Of a stretch of DNA of 46,001 nucleotides, positions 17,626 to 26,410 are shown piece after piece. Position 1 is the stretch's first letter. Every line of letters begins with the position of its first letter. Origin of the DNA: Chlorobiota bacterium (GTDB lineage Bacteria; Bacteroidota; Bacteroidia; Bacteroidales; Marinilabiliaceae); contig JAADEM010000157.1 in the NCBI GenBank assembly GCA_013153405.1, positions 1 through 46,001 on the forward strand, written 5' to 3'. Made by a program: the position numbers and the translations under genes. Under the pieces are notes generated by a model that saw only the letters and a program-made list of their open reading frames with translations, searched no databases and was not told where the DNA came from.

Positions 17626-17661
17626 CCTTGTAGGAACACACGGCCGTGTGTTCCTACAAGG
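17626..17661 (+). repeat. 36-bp palindromic repeat, copy 4 (second module only)
   Basis: CCTTGTAGGAACACAC-GGCC-GTGTGTTCCTACAAGG, written as arms. It differs from the other copies by compensating changes in both arms (ACACAC/GTGTGT instead of ACGCAC/GTGCGT), so the palindrome itself has been maintained. The first module is missing. It lies just upstream of metH. Confidence 0.85.
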
Positions 17662-17989
17662 AGAACAGCCGGGAAAATATTTATGTTATCAGTTTTTATT
17701 AAAAATGATAGTCCTGGGATGTTCCGGTGCTCTGCACCTTATTTTTTATATACTAAGGTTATTTAGGTGAAATAAGGTTTGTTTCAGTTCCTCAAATTTT
17801 CAATTCTCCACTTCTTCAATAATAATTATTGCCGGTGCTTTGCACTTTAATGATATGGTAAAGTCAAATTTTTCATAAAATTTTTATCCGGTGGTTAAAC
17901 CTTTTCGTTTTTACACTATCTAAATCTGTGACACAAATCTTTGAAAAGGATAAAAAACAATAATCAATTAACACTTAAATTTTAAAGTT
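17662..17989. other. Gene-free stretch with a small repeated phrase
   Basis: AT-rich and without a credible ORF. CCGGTGCTCTGCACC (17724-17738) recurs with one change as CCGGTGCTTTGCAC (17832-17845). The phrase contains a GGTGC/GCACC inverted repeat and may be another dispersed element. The remainder is presumably the upstream region of the lipoprotein gene; no clear TAnnTTTG element is seen. Confidence 0.5.
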
Positions 17990-18874
17990 ATGAAAGCAAG
18001 AAGTCTGTTTGTCACAGCATTAATAGCTACAGGATTGGTTTTCACTTCGTGTGAAAAGAATGATGAAGCGGTTGTAGAACAACCTCTCGATGAAGAAGCC
18101 ATTGTTCAGGAAGATACCGAAATGGATGAAATACTTGACGGAGTTGCAGAACAGGTTGACGTCTACACTGCCCTCGACATTGAAGGCAGCTATGCGGAAG
18201 AATCTACTTTGAAAAGCTCAATGGAAGATGTTGAATACCCCATTGTTACCCGCGAACACCTTGTAGAAGGACAATTCTATCCGGTACGAATCACCGTAGA
18301 TTACGGACCTGAGAATCATAAGATTCTGGTTCACCGCACTAAAGAGGCCTGGGTAAGAGGTAAAATAATTATTGAAAAAACAGGCCCGCACTACGTTCCA
18401 AACACAGAACGCACAGTGACTTTTGATGAATTTTATTTTAACGACAATAACATCGAAGGCGACAAAGTATACGAAAACCTTGGAAGGAATGATGACGGAA
18501 ACTTTGTTTTTGCCTGGTCGGTTGATGTGAAAATAACAACTCCTGAAGGAAAGTGGAGAACCCGTATCGAAAACAAGCAGCGTGAAAAGATAGCCGGAAC
18601 TGATACCCCGAGAAACATCTGGGACGATGAATTCCTAATCACCGGTTCAACTTCAGGAAGCGACTCCGAAGGATTTTCTTACAACCGCACTATAGTGGAA
18701 GACAATCCGCTGTGGAGAAAAAGAGTTTGCCGTTTCCCGGTAAAAGGAACAATATCTATTGTGAACACAAACAGGTCGTTTACACTTGATTACGGCGACG
18801 GCGAATGTGACGCTCTTGCAACCATAACCGACTCGGAAGGAAATACAAAAGAGATTGTTTTAGGAAGAAGATAA
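17990..18874 (+). CDS. Lipoprotein of unknown function
   Basis: 294 residues. The signal peptide MKARSLFVTALIATGLVFTSC ends in a lipobox with Cys21, followed by EKND, then a strongly acidic linker (about 25-75). The body is beta-rich with alternating hydrophobic residues. It ends with DYGDGECD and TITDSEGN segments, seen in other Bacteroidota surface lipoproteins. Two cysteines, in RVCRFP and GECD, could form a disulfide. I do not recognise a functional domain. It is followed by a strong terminator, so it is a monocistronic gene. Confidence 0.75.
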   Translation: MKARSLFVTALIATGLVFTSCEKNDEAVVEQPLDEEAIVQEDTEMDEILDGVAEQVDVYTALDIEGSYAEESTLKSSMEDVEYPIVTREHLVEGQFYPVRITVDYGPENHKILVHRTKEAWVRGKIIIEKTGPHYVPNTERTVTFDEFYFNDNNIEGDKVYENLGRNDDGNFVFAWSVDVKITTPEGKWRTRIENKQREKIAGTDTPRNIWDDEFLITGSTSGSDSEGFSYNRTIVEDNPLWRKRVCRFPVKGTISIVNTNRSFTLDYGDGECDALATITDSEGNTKEIVLGRR

Positions 18875-18899
18875 CTGTAAGTTTTTTTCATAGGATGAC

Positions 18900-18942
18900 A
18901 AAACAGGGGCTTCATTCAGTGCGAAGTCCCTGTTTTAATTTT
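18900..18942 (+). terminator. Rho-independent terminator of the lipoprotein gene
   Basis: AAAACAGGGGCTTC, a 10-nt loop and GAAGTCCCTGTTTT form a long stem with one bulge or mismatch, followed by a T-rich stretch. It lies 26 bp after the lipoprotein stop codon. Confidence 0.85.
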
Positions 18943-19020
18943 GGCCCTCCTGGAAAAAGCATTTTACGTTACCATCTTCTTTTTTATTATCTTGTATCTG
19001 AAAATCAACACTCCAGACAT

Positions 19021-21327
19021 ATGAAAAAGTATTCCGGCATCCTGCTGACCGGCATAATGGGATTAATCGTTTTTTTCAGTTACCGGTCACAATTTCCACA
19101 GACAATCTCTGATGAAAAAACTCCGCCTGCTGAATTTTCAACAGCCAGAGCTCTTGAAAAACTTAAAGTTATAAGCAGGTCTCCTCATTATGCCGGGAAT
19201 GATGCACATGATGCTGTTCGCATATATTTGATAGATGAATTGAAACATCTTGGACTAAACGTTGACACCCAGGAGCAGGTAATCTTTAACAGAAAGTGGA
19301 ATTCAGGAGTAAAAGCAAATAACATAATCTCGGTAATTGAAGGTGAAAATCATAGTAAAGGAAAATCTCTTTTACTTCTATCACATTACGACTCCAGGGC
19401 CTCAGCATCATTCGGAGCCAGTGACGACGGTTCCGGGGTGGTAACAATACTGGAAAGCATCAGGGCATTTCTTGCAAAAGGCCAAAAACCGCAAAATGAC
19501 ATAATCATACTTTTTTCTGATGCTGAGGAACTTGGGCTTCTCGGGGCAAAGGCCTTTGTGAAATATCACCCACTTGCAAAGAGTGTTGGTCTTGTTATCA
19601 ATTTTGAAGCACGGGGAACAGGAGGTCCGTCATTTATGCTGATTGAAACAAACGGAGGGAATGAACAGATGATCCGTGAATTTGCCAAGGCCTCCCCACC
19701 ATTTCCCGTAGCTAACTCTCTTTTATACAGTCTCTACAAACTACTGCCAAACGATACAGACCTGACTGTATTCAGAGAAGACGGTGACATCAACGGTTTT
19801 AACTTTGCTTTCATCGACCGTTTTTATAACTACCACATGGCAATGGATAACATTGAAAATCTTGATCTGCGTTCACTGGAGCATCAGGGAACATATCTTA
19901 CAGCATTGCTTAGCTACTTTTCAGAAACTGACCTGTCGAAACTCAGGAGCAATAACGATGATGTATATTTCAACTTTCCGTTTGCCGGAATGATCTACTA
20001 CCCGTTTTCATTCATTTATCCTCTTTGGGGGCTTGCTCTTCTTATCTTCATTCTCTTCCTGATTTCCGGTTTAAAAACAAGAGTACTTAAAACCAGAAGC
20101 TTGTTCATATCGCTGGCAGTGTACTTCTCACTGATTATTCTGATACCTGTTCTGACCTACTTTGCCTGGAAAATAATCTTGATATTGCATCCCGGATACA
20201 AGGATATTCTTCACGGGTTCACTTACAACGGATATTATTACATAGCTGCATTCTCAGCTTTCTCATTATTTGTTCTTTTTTATGTTTATTCAAGGTTCCT
20301 GAAAAAACATGAAGCTGTCAATATGCTTTTTGCCTCGATATTTTTCTGGATTATAATAAGTTTGCTTACGGCTATTTATCTGAAGGGAGGATCATTTTTC
20401 ATTATCCCTGTATTTTTCGCTCTTCTGAGTGCAGGCCTGGTTATGTACGGGAAAAACACAGCCATCCGTATTCTGTTACTACTGCTGCTCTCAGTTCCGG
20501 TTTTGGTGATATTTACACCTTTTGTTCAGGTTCTGACAGTAGGACTTGGATTAAAAATGTCGGGGCTTAGTATGTTATTTGTAGTACTGATATGGGGAAT
20601 GACTGCTGTTGTGATTACAAAACCGGACCAAAGCAGATTACTGAGTTATGTTTTTTTGCTTGCAGGAATAGGTTTAATGATCACTGCATCATTTAAATCG
20701 GACTGGAGCAAAGAGCGAAAAAGGCCGGACAGTCTTATCTACATTGCCGACCTTGATAATAACAGTGCTTACATTGCAAGTTTTGATCGCACTACCGATG
20801 AGTGGACATCAAAATATCTAGGGAAAGAGCCAAACAGGTTTAATAACAGTGAGAAGTTTGTTCGAGGATATTTCTTCCGTGACCTGAATTTATTTTCAAA
20901 AACCGGCTTAAAGAATATCCTGCCTGCAAAAGTAGAAACGTTAAAAGATACGATAACAGGCGAAAAACGAAATTTAAAATTCGAAATAAAACCTACTCGA
21001 AGATTAAATATTCTGCAATTATTAACGCCGGATGATGTAACATTTCACAAACTTTTAATAAACAATTATGAAGTAAAACCGGATGCCGGGAAAAAATCTA
21101 TTTTCTTTGCTAAAGGGAAATCTATTAAATACTTCCTTCAAAAAGGAGAAACCCTGACCATTGAAATGAGTTTTGATAAAAATACTGACCCGGAGTTTTT
21201 ATTGTATGAAATATCATTCGACCTTCTGAATAATCCGGAATTTCACATCTCTCCCAGGCCTGAGAAATACACTCAGGCCCCGAGAATAAATGATGCTATA
21301 GTTACCGTAAAAACATTGAAGCTATGA
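19021..21327 (+). CDS. M28-family membrane-anchored aminopeptidase-like protein
   Basis: 768 residues. There is one N-terminal membrane anchor, then an M28 zinc peptidase domain (about 40-330). Expected metal and catalytic positions are His122/Asp124 in SHYDS, Asp135/136 in GASDDGSG, Glu169/170 in DAEELGLLG, INFEARG, and a late His in YHMAMDN. About eight membrane helices (about 345-600) and a beta-rich C-terminal domain follow. The layout resembles vacuolar-type membrane M28 proteases. The frame is open to 18895, but that extension would encode the upstream terminator, so the ATG at 19021 is used. It converges on the asparaginase gene with only 15 bp between stops. Confidence 0.87.
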   Translation: MKKYSGILLTGIMGLIVFFSYRSQFPQTISDEKTPPAEFSTARALEKLKVISRSPHYAGNDAHDAVRIYLIDELKHLGLNVDTQEQVIFNRKWNSGVKANNIISVIEGENHSKGKSLLLLSHYDSRASASFGASDDGSGVVTILESIRAFLAKGQKPQNDIIILFSDAEELGLLGAKAFVKYHPLAKSVGLVINFEARGTGGPSFMLIETNGGNEQMIREFAKASPPFPVANSLLYSLYKLLPNDTDLTVFREDGDINGFNFAFIDRFYNYHMAMDNIENLDLRSLEHQGTYLTALLSYFSETDLSKLRSNNDDVYFNFPFAGMIYYPFSFIYPLWGLALLIFILFLISGLKTRVLKTRSLFISLAVYFSLIILIPVLTYFAWKIILILHPGYKDILHGFTYNGYYYIAAFSAFSLFVLFYVYSRFLKKHEAVNMLFASIFFWIIISLLTAIYLKGGSFFIIPVFFALLSAGLVMYGKNTAIRILLLLLLSVPVLVIFTPFVQVLTVGLGLKMSGLSMLFVVLIWGMTAVVITKPDQSRLLSYVFLLAGIGLMITASFKSDWSKERKRPDSLIYIADLDNNSAYIASFDRTTDEWTSKYLGKEPNRFNNSEKFVRGYFFRDLNLFSKTGLKNILPAKVETLKDTITGEKRNLKFEIKPTRRLNILQLLTPDDVTFHKLLINNYEVKPDAGKKSIFFAKGKSIKYFLQKGETLTIEMSFDKNTDPEFLLYEISFDLLNNPEFHISPRPEKYTQAPRINDAIVTVKTLKL

Positions 21328-21342
21328 AAGTACCTACTTGTC

Positions 21343-22320
21343 CTACCTGAAAACCGACACACCTTCTTCACCTGATGCTTTGGCAAAAGCACGGAACATT
21401 CCGGTGGTGTTCATGACAAGGGCAATATTTCCGTTCTTGTCGACACCTATCACGCCTCCGCGTCCGTCAACTTTTTCAAGCTTGTCGTTGATCACTTTTT
21501 CGGCTGCTTTTTGTAAACTCATTCCTTTATATTCCATCAAAGCCGAGATATCGTGAGTTACGGTATAGCGGATAAAGTATTCTCCGTGGCCTGTTGCCGA
21601 CAGTGCACAGGTCTTGTTGTTGGCATAGGTTCCTGCTCCGATGATCGGTACATCGCCAACACGTCCATACATTTTATTTGTCATTCCGCCTGTTGAAGTT
21701 GCAGCGGCAAGATTCCCGTTCTGGTCGAGGGCAACGCATCCCACAGTTCCCATCTTTCCTGCCTTTTCCAGGGCTTTCTGAAGCGACTTCCAGCGTCTTT
21801 CCGTATAGAAATAGCTGCTATCAACAATTTCGGCACCGTGCTCTTTGGCAAATTTCGAAGCACCTTTGCCCACCATCATCACATGCGGCGACTGCTCCAT
21901 GACCATCCTTGCAACTGATATCGGATTTTTGATGTCGCCTACTCCTGCTATGGTCCCTGCATTCAGGTCGCGGCCATCCATAATTGCAGCATCAAGCTCG
22001 TTACGTCCGTCGTGGGTAAAAACAGCACCTTTGCCGGCATTGAAAAGAGGGCAATCCTCAAGATAACGAACCACGCGCTCCACGGCATCAAGCGATGAAC
22101 CGCCTTCCGACAGTACCCTTTTGCCTATCTCCAGGGCTGCTTTAAGCTCTTTTTCGTAAAGCTCAACTTCACCCTCTTTAAAATCTTCAGGTCTGATATT
22201 TCCGGCTCCGCCGTGAATGGCAATAGCCCATTTTTCACGTTTAACTGGTTCCTGAACTTTATTCTGTGCAGAATCGCAGGCATAAAAAACCAGAAAGACA
22301 AGAATAATCAAATACCGCAT
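21343..22320 (-). CDS. Isoaspartyl peptidase/L-asparaginase, lipoprotein form
   Basis: 325 residues of the Ntn-hydrolase, plant-type asparaginase family: AIAIHGGAGN near the N-terminus, NAGKGAVFT, the autocleavage and nucleophile Thr192 in GKMGTVGC, and the substrate-binding GGMTNKMYGRVGDVP and SATGHGEYF. It cleaves isoaspartyl dipeptides and asparagine after self-processing into two subunits. The N-terminus MRYLIILVFLVFYAC has a lipobox with Cys15, so the enzyme is likely lipidated and periplasmic. Confidence 0.92.
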   Translation of the reverse strand: MRYLIILVFLVFYACDSAQNKVQEPVKREKWAIAIHGGAGNIRPEDFKEGEVELYEKELKAALEIGKRVLSEGGSSLDAVERVVRYLEDCPLFNAGKGAVFTHDGRNELDAAIMDGRDLNAGTIAGVGDIKNPISVARMVMEQSPHVMMVGKGASKFAKEHGAEIVDSSYFYTERRWKSLQKALEKAGKMGTVGCVALDQNGNLAAATSTGGMTNKMYGRVGDVPIIGAGTYANNKTCALSATGHGEYFIRYTVTHDISALMEYKGMSLQKAAEKVINDKLEKVDGRGGVIGVDKNGNIALVMNTTGMFRAFAKASGEEGVSVFR

Positions 22321-22449
22321 AGCTGTATTTTTTAAGATGAATAAATGCTAAATTAAGAATTATAACTGAGAATGTACTTTCAGAGCATCATATACCAGTA
22401 ATTATTTAAAAAAGTTTTCTTAACTTTTAGGTGTTAAGAAGTATTTATC

Positions 22450-23475
22450 ATGAAACAGACCGGTGAAAAAATATTGATAACAGGTGCCGGAGCCATCGGT
22501 GGAATTACTGCTGCATTTTTAGCACGCGCAGGATACAATGTTGTTCTTACCACTAAATATCCGGATCTGGCAAAGAAGGTTACAAAGCAGGGAATGCACA
22601 TATCCGGTGTAAAAGGAAATTTTATCCAGAAAATACCGGCAGTTGCATCCATACAGGAACTTCAGGGAAAGTTCAAGAAGGTTTTTATAGCGACAAAGGC
22701 AAACGACATGGCCCGGGCAGCAGAGGATGTTATGCCTTTTTTAGATGATGATGCCAGTGTTATATCTTTACAAAATGGCATTTGTGAAGATGAACTTGGC
22801 AGGATTGTCGGACGTAACAAAGTTGTAGGCTGTGTTGTCGGCTGGGGAGCAACAATGCACAAACCCGGATTTCTGGAAATGACTTCAACAGGCGAATTTG
22901 TGATAGGCAATCCTGACGGACAAATGACACCTGAACTTGATTCTATTGCTGATATGCTAAATGAAATAGTACCAGTGGTTAAAACAGGAAACATTTACGG
23001 TCACCTCTATTCCAAGTTAATAATTAATTCTTGTATTACCACTGTAGGAGCTATATCCGGATTAACACTTGGAAAGCTGCTTTCAAAAAGAAAAGTCAGG
23101 AATATTTTCATCGGGATAATGAGGGAAGGCATGGCTGTAGCAGAAGCCATGAACATTAATGTGGAACCCTATGCAGGAAAACTTGACTATTACGGATTCT
23201 TAAAGAATCCAGGATTCAGGGGACGGTTATACCGCCATTCCTTTATCTCACTTTTAGGCATAAAATACCGAAGGTTAAAATCTTCAAGTCTGCAATCACT
23301 TGAAAGAGGCAGACCTACTGAAATAAACTTTCTGAACGGTTACATCTCGTCAAAAGGGAAAGAACTTGGAATACCAACACCCATTAACGATTCATTAATA
23401 TCAATGGTTAAACAGATTGAAGAAAAGAAAAGAGTGATACAGCCTGAGAATCTGAATGAAATAATACTAACCTAA
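22450..23475 (+). CDS. Ketopantoate reductase-family protein (PanE/ApbA)
   Basis: 341 residues. N-terminal Rossmann fold with GAGAIGG (12-18), then the ATKANDMARA and SLQNGI motifs typical of PanE (about 80-115). The C-terminal all-helical domain carries the conserved lysine region SKLIINSCITTVGAISG (about 188-204). It may catalyse NADPH reduction of ketopantoate in coenzyme A synthesis. The family also includes other 2-oxoacid reductases, and no pan genes are adjacent. The length is slightly above E. coli PanE. Confidence 0.82.
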   Translation: MKQTGEKILITGAGAIGGITAAFLARAGYNVVLTTKYPDLAKKVTKQGMHISGVKGNFIQKIPAVASIQELQGKFKKVFIATKANDMARAAEDVMPFLDDDASVISLQNGICEDELGRIVGRNKVVGCVVGWGATMHKPGFLEMTSTGEFVIGNPDGQMTPELDSIADMLNEIVPVVKTGNIYGHLYSKLIINSCITTVGAISGLTLGKLLSKRKVRNIFIGIMREGMAVAEAMNINVEPYAGKLDYYGFLKNPGFRGRLYRHSFISLLGIKYRRLKSSSLQSLERGRPTEINFLNGYISSKGKELGIPTPINDSLISMVKQIEEKKRVIQPENLNEIILT

Positions 23476-23522
23476 TGATAGGATTTATCCGCTTTTGAAA
23501 AATTTTCTGAATATTTAAACAA

Positions 23523-24629
23523 TCAATTCTTTGCTCCTATATCCAAGATCGTCATTATAGGGTAATGGTCGGAGAGATCGATAAATTCACGTTTAAAGTT
23601 ATAAGCTTCGAATGACGGATCAAAAAGTATATAATCGATACGGAATGACGGCAGTTTACCGTTATAAGTTCCACCAAATCCTTTTCCTGCTTCAACAAAT
23701 GCATCTTTAAGGTCGCCACGCATTTTCCTGTAAACATACGATACCGGAATATCGTTGAAGTCACCACAGACGATTACCGGATATGGAGAGTTTGAAATGT
23801 GCCTGCTAATTATCTCAGCCTGATGTGCACGCTTCTTAAATGCTTTTTCCAACTTATTAATAACAACTTTAATACTCTTTTCCTTTTCCAGGGCTTCTGC
23901 TGTTTTTATGCTGCCGATAACCTCAATGTCCCTGTTATTTAAGCGTATTGATTCCAAATGACTGTCAAACACCCTAACCACATTTCCCCTTATCTCTATA
24001 TCTGTCTGAATGGTAAAATTCGCGGTATTCTCAAATCTGATAACCTTTTTTGCCCTTATGGGATATTTACTGAACAGGGCCATTCCGGCACTTCCTATAG
24101 TATAGGTCGAATTTTTGTATTCAATATGTCTGTACGGATACTGCTTTAACCTGTTTACAATGTAATTTTCAGGTATTTTATGATTATTGTTTGTTGCATA
24201 AAACTCCTGAAAACAAACAATATCCGGATTCTCTTTTCTGATATAATCAAACGTCCCGTCTAAAATATCTTTTCTTCCCGACCAGTTATAGCGGTCAAAC
24301 ATTTTTACGTTAAACGACATTATTGTTACCGGATTCTTCAGCTCTGATATATCATCAATTGTTTTGCCCTTTAACTGAAATATATTTTCCCACTGAGACC
24401 ATCCCAGAATTAAAACAGCCAAAGGAATAATAAGATATTTCTTCCTCCGTAAAATCCAGTAGATTAAAATCAAAAGATTTAACACCCAGAATACAGGGAA
24501 AAGATATCCCATAAATGCAAAAAAATAAAGCCGCGAAGGACTCACATAAACACTGAACGTTATTATCGCAAGTGTAATAGCAGACATCCAGGTTATAAAC
24601 AACCCTATAGAAAGTAATACTTTTTTCAA
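23523..24629 (-). CDS. Membrane-anchored endonuclease/exonuclease/phosphatase-family protein
   Basis: 368 residues. Two or three membrane segments cover about residues 5-85. The rest is an EEP (DNase I-like) domain with motifs in order: MSFNVKMFDR, CFQEFYA, FDSHLES, CGDFNDIP and LSDHYPI, including the catalytic Glu, His and Asp positions. Such enzymes cut phosphodiesters in nucleic acids, phospholipids or inositol phosphates; the external location argues against DNA repair. It starts 29 bp after a rhomboid gene and closes the mutL-rhomboid-rhomboid run. Confidence 0.87.
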   Translation of the reverse strand: MKKVLLSIGLFITWMSAITLAIITFSVYVSPSRLYFFAFMGYLFPVFWVLNLLILIYWILRRKKYLIIPLAVLILGWSQWENIFQLKGKTIDDISELKNPVTIMSFNVKMFDRYNWSGRKDILDGTFDYIRKENPDIVCFQEFYATNNNHKIPENYIVNRLKQYPYRHIEYKNSTYTIGSAGMALFSKYPIRAKKVIRFENTANFTIQTDIEIRGNVVRVFDSHLESIRLNNRDIEVIGSIKTAEALEKEKSIKVVINKLEKAFKKRAHQAEIISRHISNSPYPVIVCGDFNDIPVSYVYRKMRGDLKDAFVEAGKGFGGTYNGKLPSFRIDYILFDPSFEAYNFKREFIDLSDHYPIMTILDIGAKN

Positions 24630-24658
24630 AACTGTATTTTTATTGTCTTTGTAACCTG

Positions 24659-25525
24659 TCAGTTTTTACTCTCTTCAAACAAAAACTTTTTTTCCTGCCT
24701 GGTAAGGCTGTCGTAACCGCTTTTCTTTACTTTGTCCAGTATTCTGTCAAGTTCGGCCTGTTTCTTTACTTTTCTGGCATTATACTCCATGTCGCTTACA
24801 GGTCGTTTATAGGTAACCTTCATTGTACTTTTCTTTTTGAAAAGCGACAGTAATTTGTCTGTAAAGTTATTAAATCCTGTTGTTACATCCTTACCTTTCA
24901 TTATCTGACCTGCGAAATACCAACCGAACGCAGCCCCCCCGATATGAGCCAGGCTGCCTCCCACATTAGTCATTGCCGATATACTGATAAGATCGAGAAT
25001 TAAATAAACCAGAGCAACATATTTTAATTTAACCGGACCAATAAACATCATATAAACAGTAAAATCGGGACGATAACGGGCTGCCGAAAAAATCAAAGCC
25101 ATAATCGAGGCTGATGCCCCCAGCATATATGCGCCGGTACCTAATCCTGGAACAAGATTGAATATCAGAATAAAAAACAAGGCTCCGGTTATCCCGCCCA
25201 GAAAATAAACACCGACAAACTGCCTGGGTGAAAAAAACAAAAGAAACAATTTGCCAAACCAATAGAGAACAAGCACATTAAAAATAAAATGTATCAGTTC
25301 ATAATGCAAGAACATGTAGGTTATAATCGTCCATGGTTTCAGTATCAATGAAGACAACCCTGCCGGAACAGCAAGCCAGTCTATCATAGGATACGGGACA
25401 CCCGACAATGTGAAAAAGATCTGTGATAATCTGACAAACAAAAAAACACCGATATTCACATAAATAAAACGGGTCAGCACTCCTCCAGTGTAATAAGACC
25501 TTTTTATTTCATCAACAATACTCAT
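24659..25525 (-). CDS. Rhomboid-family intramembrane serine protease
   Basis: 288 residues with six predicted membrane helices. The catalytic serine is Ser138 in LGASAS (GxSx motif), and the catalytic histidine is His194 in SLAHIGGAAFG. The YELIHFIFNVLVLYWFG segment (about 75-91) is the usual H/N-containing helix. A cytoplasmic basic tail of about 70 residues follows the last helix. It is the second of two adjacent rhomboids on this strand. Confidence 0.9.
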   Translation of the reverse strand: MSIVDEIKRSYYTGGVLTRFIYVNIGVFLFVRLSQIFFTLSGVPYPMIDWLAVPAGLSSLILKPWTIITYMFLHYELIHFIFNVLVLYWFGKLFLLFFSPRQFVGVYFLGGITGALFFILIFNLVPGLGTGAYMLGASASIMALIFSAARYRPDFTVYMMFIGPVKLKYVALVYLILDLISISAMTNVGGSLAHIGGAAFGWYFAGQIMKGKDVTTGFNNFTDKLLSLFKKKSTMKVTYKRPVSDMEYNARKVKKQAELDRILDKVKKSGYDSLTRQEKKFLFEESKN

Positions 25526-25648
25526 TGTAAAATACCTGTTTCTATTTCTTTAAACTATTGTATTTATTATGCCTTCACGTTTAACATATATTCCAACACT
25601 TGTAGCACTAATAAGACCAAACACACTATAACACTTTAGCATTACATC

Positions 25649-26344
25649 TCAATAAAGCCCCTGTTTTTTCCAGTGTCTGATCAGGAAATAACCAAATATC
25701 ATACCACCAATATGAGCCCAGTGAGCAATGTTATCACCACCAGCTCCGGCATAACTTTTAATTCCCATAAACAATTCAATGGCACCATAAATCATAACAA
25801 AATATTTTGCTTTGATTGGAATAGGCGGAAATAACAGCATAAGAATTGTGTCGGGAAATAACATTCCAAAAGCCAGCAGGATTCCAAAAACAGCACCTGA
25901 GGCTCCAATAGTCAGATGTGCATTAAGAAACATTTTTGCCTTATACATATCGTCAGGCGACAATGTTCCTGAACTCATCATGTCCAGTACCGGTTTCAGT
26001 TCAATGTACTGAACAAGCTGTTGAATCACTGCAGCACCGATTCCCGTTACCATGTAATATATCAAAAACCTCTTCGGTCCCCATACCTGCTCAAGAACAC
26101 GGCCAAACATATAAACCGCAAACATATTGAAAAATATGTGCGTGATATTGGCATGTAAAAACATATATGTTACCAACTGAGCCGGGTTGAAACTATCGGC
26201 AAGAAAAAAGTGAAGCCCGGCCAGATTATTAATATCTATGCCAAATGACTGAAAAACAGAGGTAGCAAAGAACACCAGAACATTAATTATAAGTATATTC
26301 TTTGTTACCGGAGGGATATTCCCTAAAAAAGATGAATTATTCAT
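25649..26344 (-). CDS. Rhomboid-family intramembrane serine protease
   Basis: 231 residues, six-helix rhomboid core. Ser149 in TIGASGAVFG and His211 in HWAHIGGMIFG form the catalytic dyad; HANITHIFFNMFAVYMFG supplies the oxyanion helix. It lacks the long C-terminal tail of its neighbour at 24659-25525. It begins 66 bp after mutL and is followed after 123 bp by the second rhomboid. The two sequences are divergent, so they are not a recent duplication. Confidence 0.92.
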   Translation of the reverse strand: MNNSSFLGNIPPVTKNILIINVLVFFATSVFQSFGIDINNLAGLHFFLADSFNPAQLVTYMFLHANITHIFFNMFAVYMFGRVLEQVWGPKRFLIYYMVTGIGAAVIQQLVQYIELKPVLDMMSSGTLSPDDMYKAKMFLNAHLTIGASGAVFGILLAFGMLFPDTILMLLFPPIPIKAKYFVMIYGAIELFMGIKSYAGAGGDNIAHWAHIGGMIFGYFLIRHWKKQGLY

Positions 26345-26410
26345 AATAAATTATTTTCTCATTTCTTTAACAACATTAATACCAAATTGGTTTTGTGACA
26401 ATCTGACATC

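Noticed and set aside
17486-17700. Possible cobalamin or SAM riboswitch before metH
   Set aside because: The leader after the candidate promoter is only about 45 nt, and no B12-box or SAM-type helices are seen.
18895-19020. N-terminal 42-codon extension of the M28 peptidase reading frame
   Set aside because: It would translate the rho-independent terminator of the preceding lipoprotein gene; the ATG at 19021 directly starts a membrane anchor.
24659-26344. Recent tandem duplication of a rhomboid gene
   Set aside because: The two proteins share the catalytic pattern but little other sequence and have different tails, so they are ancient paralogues.
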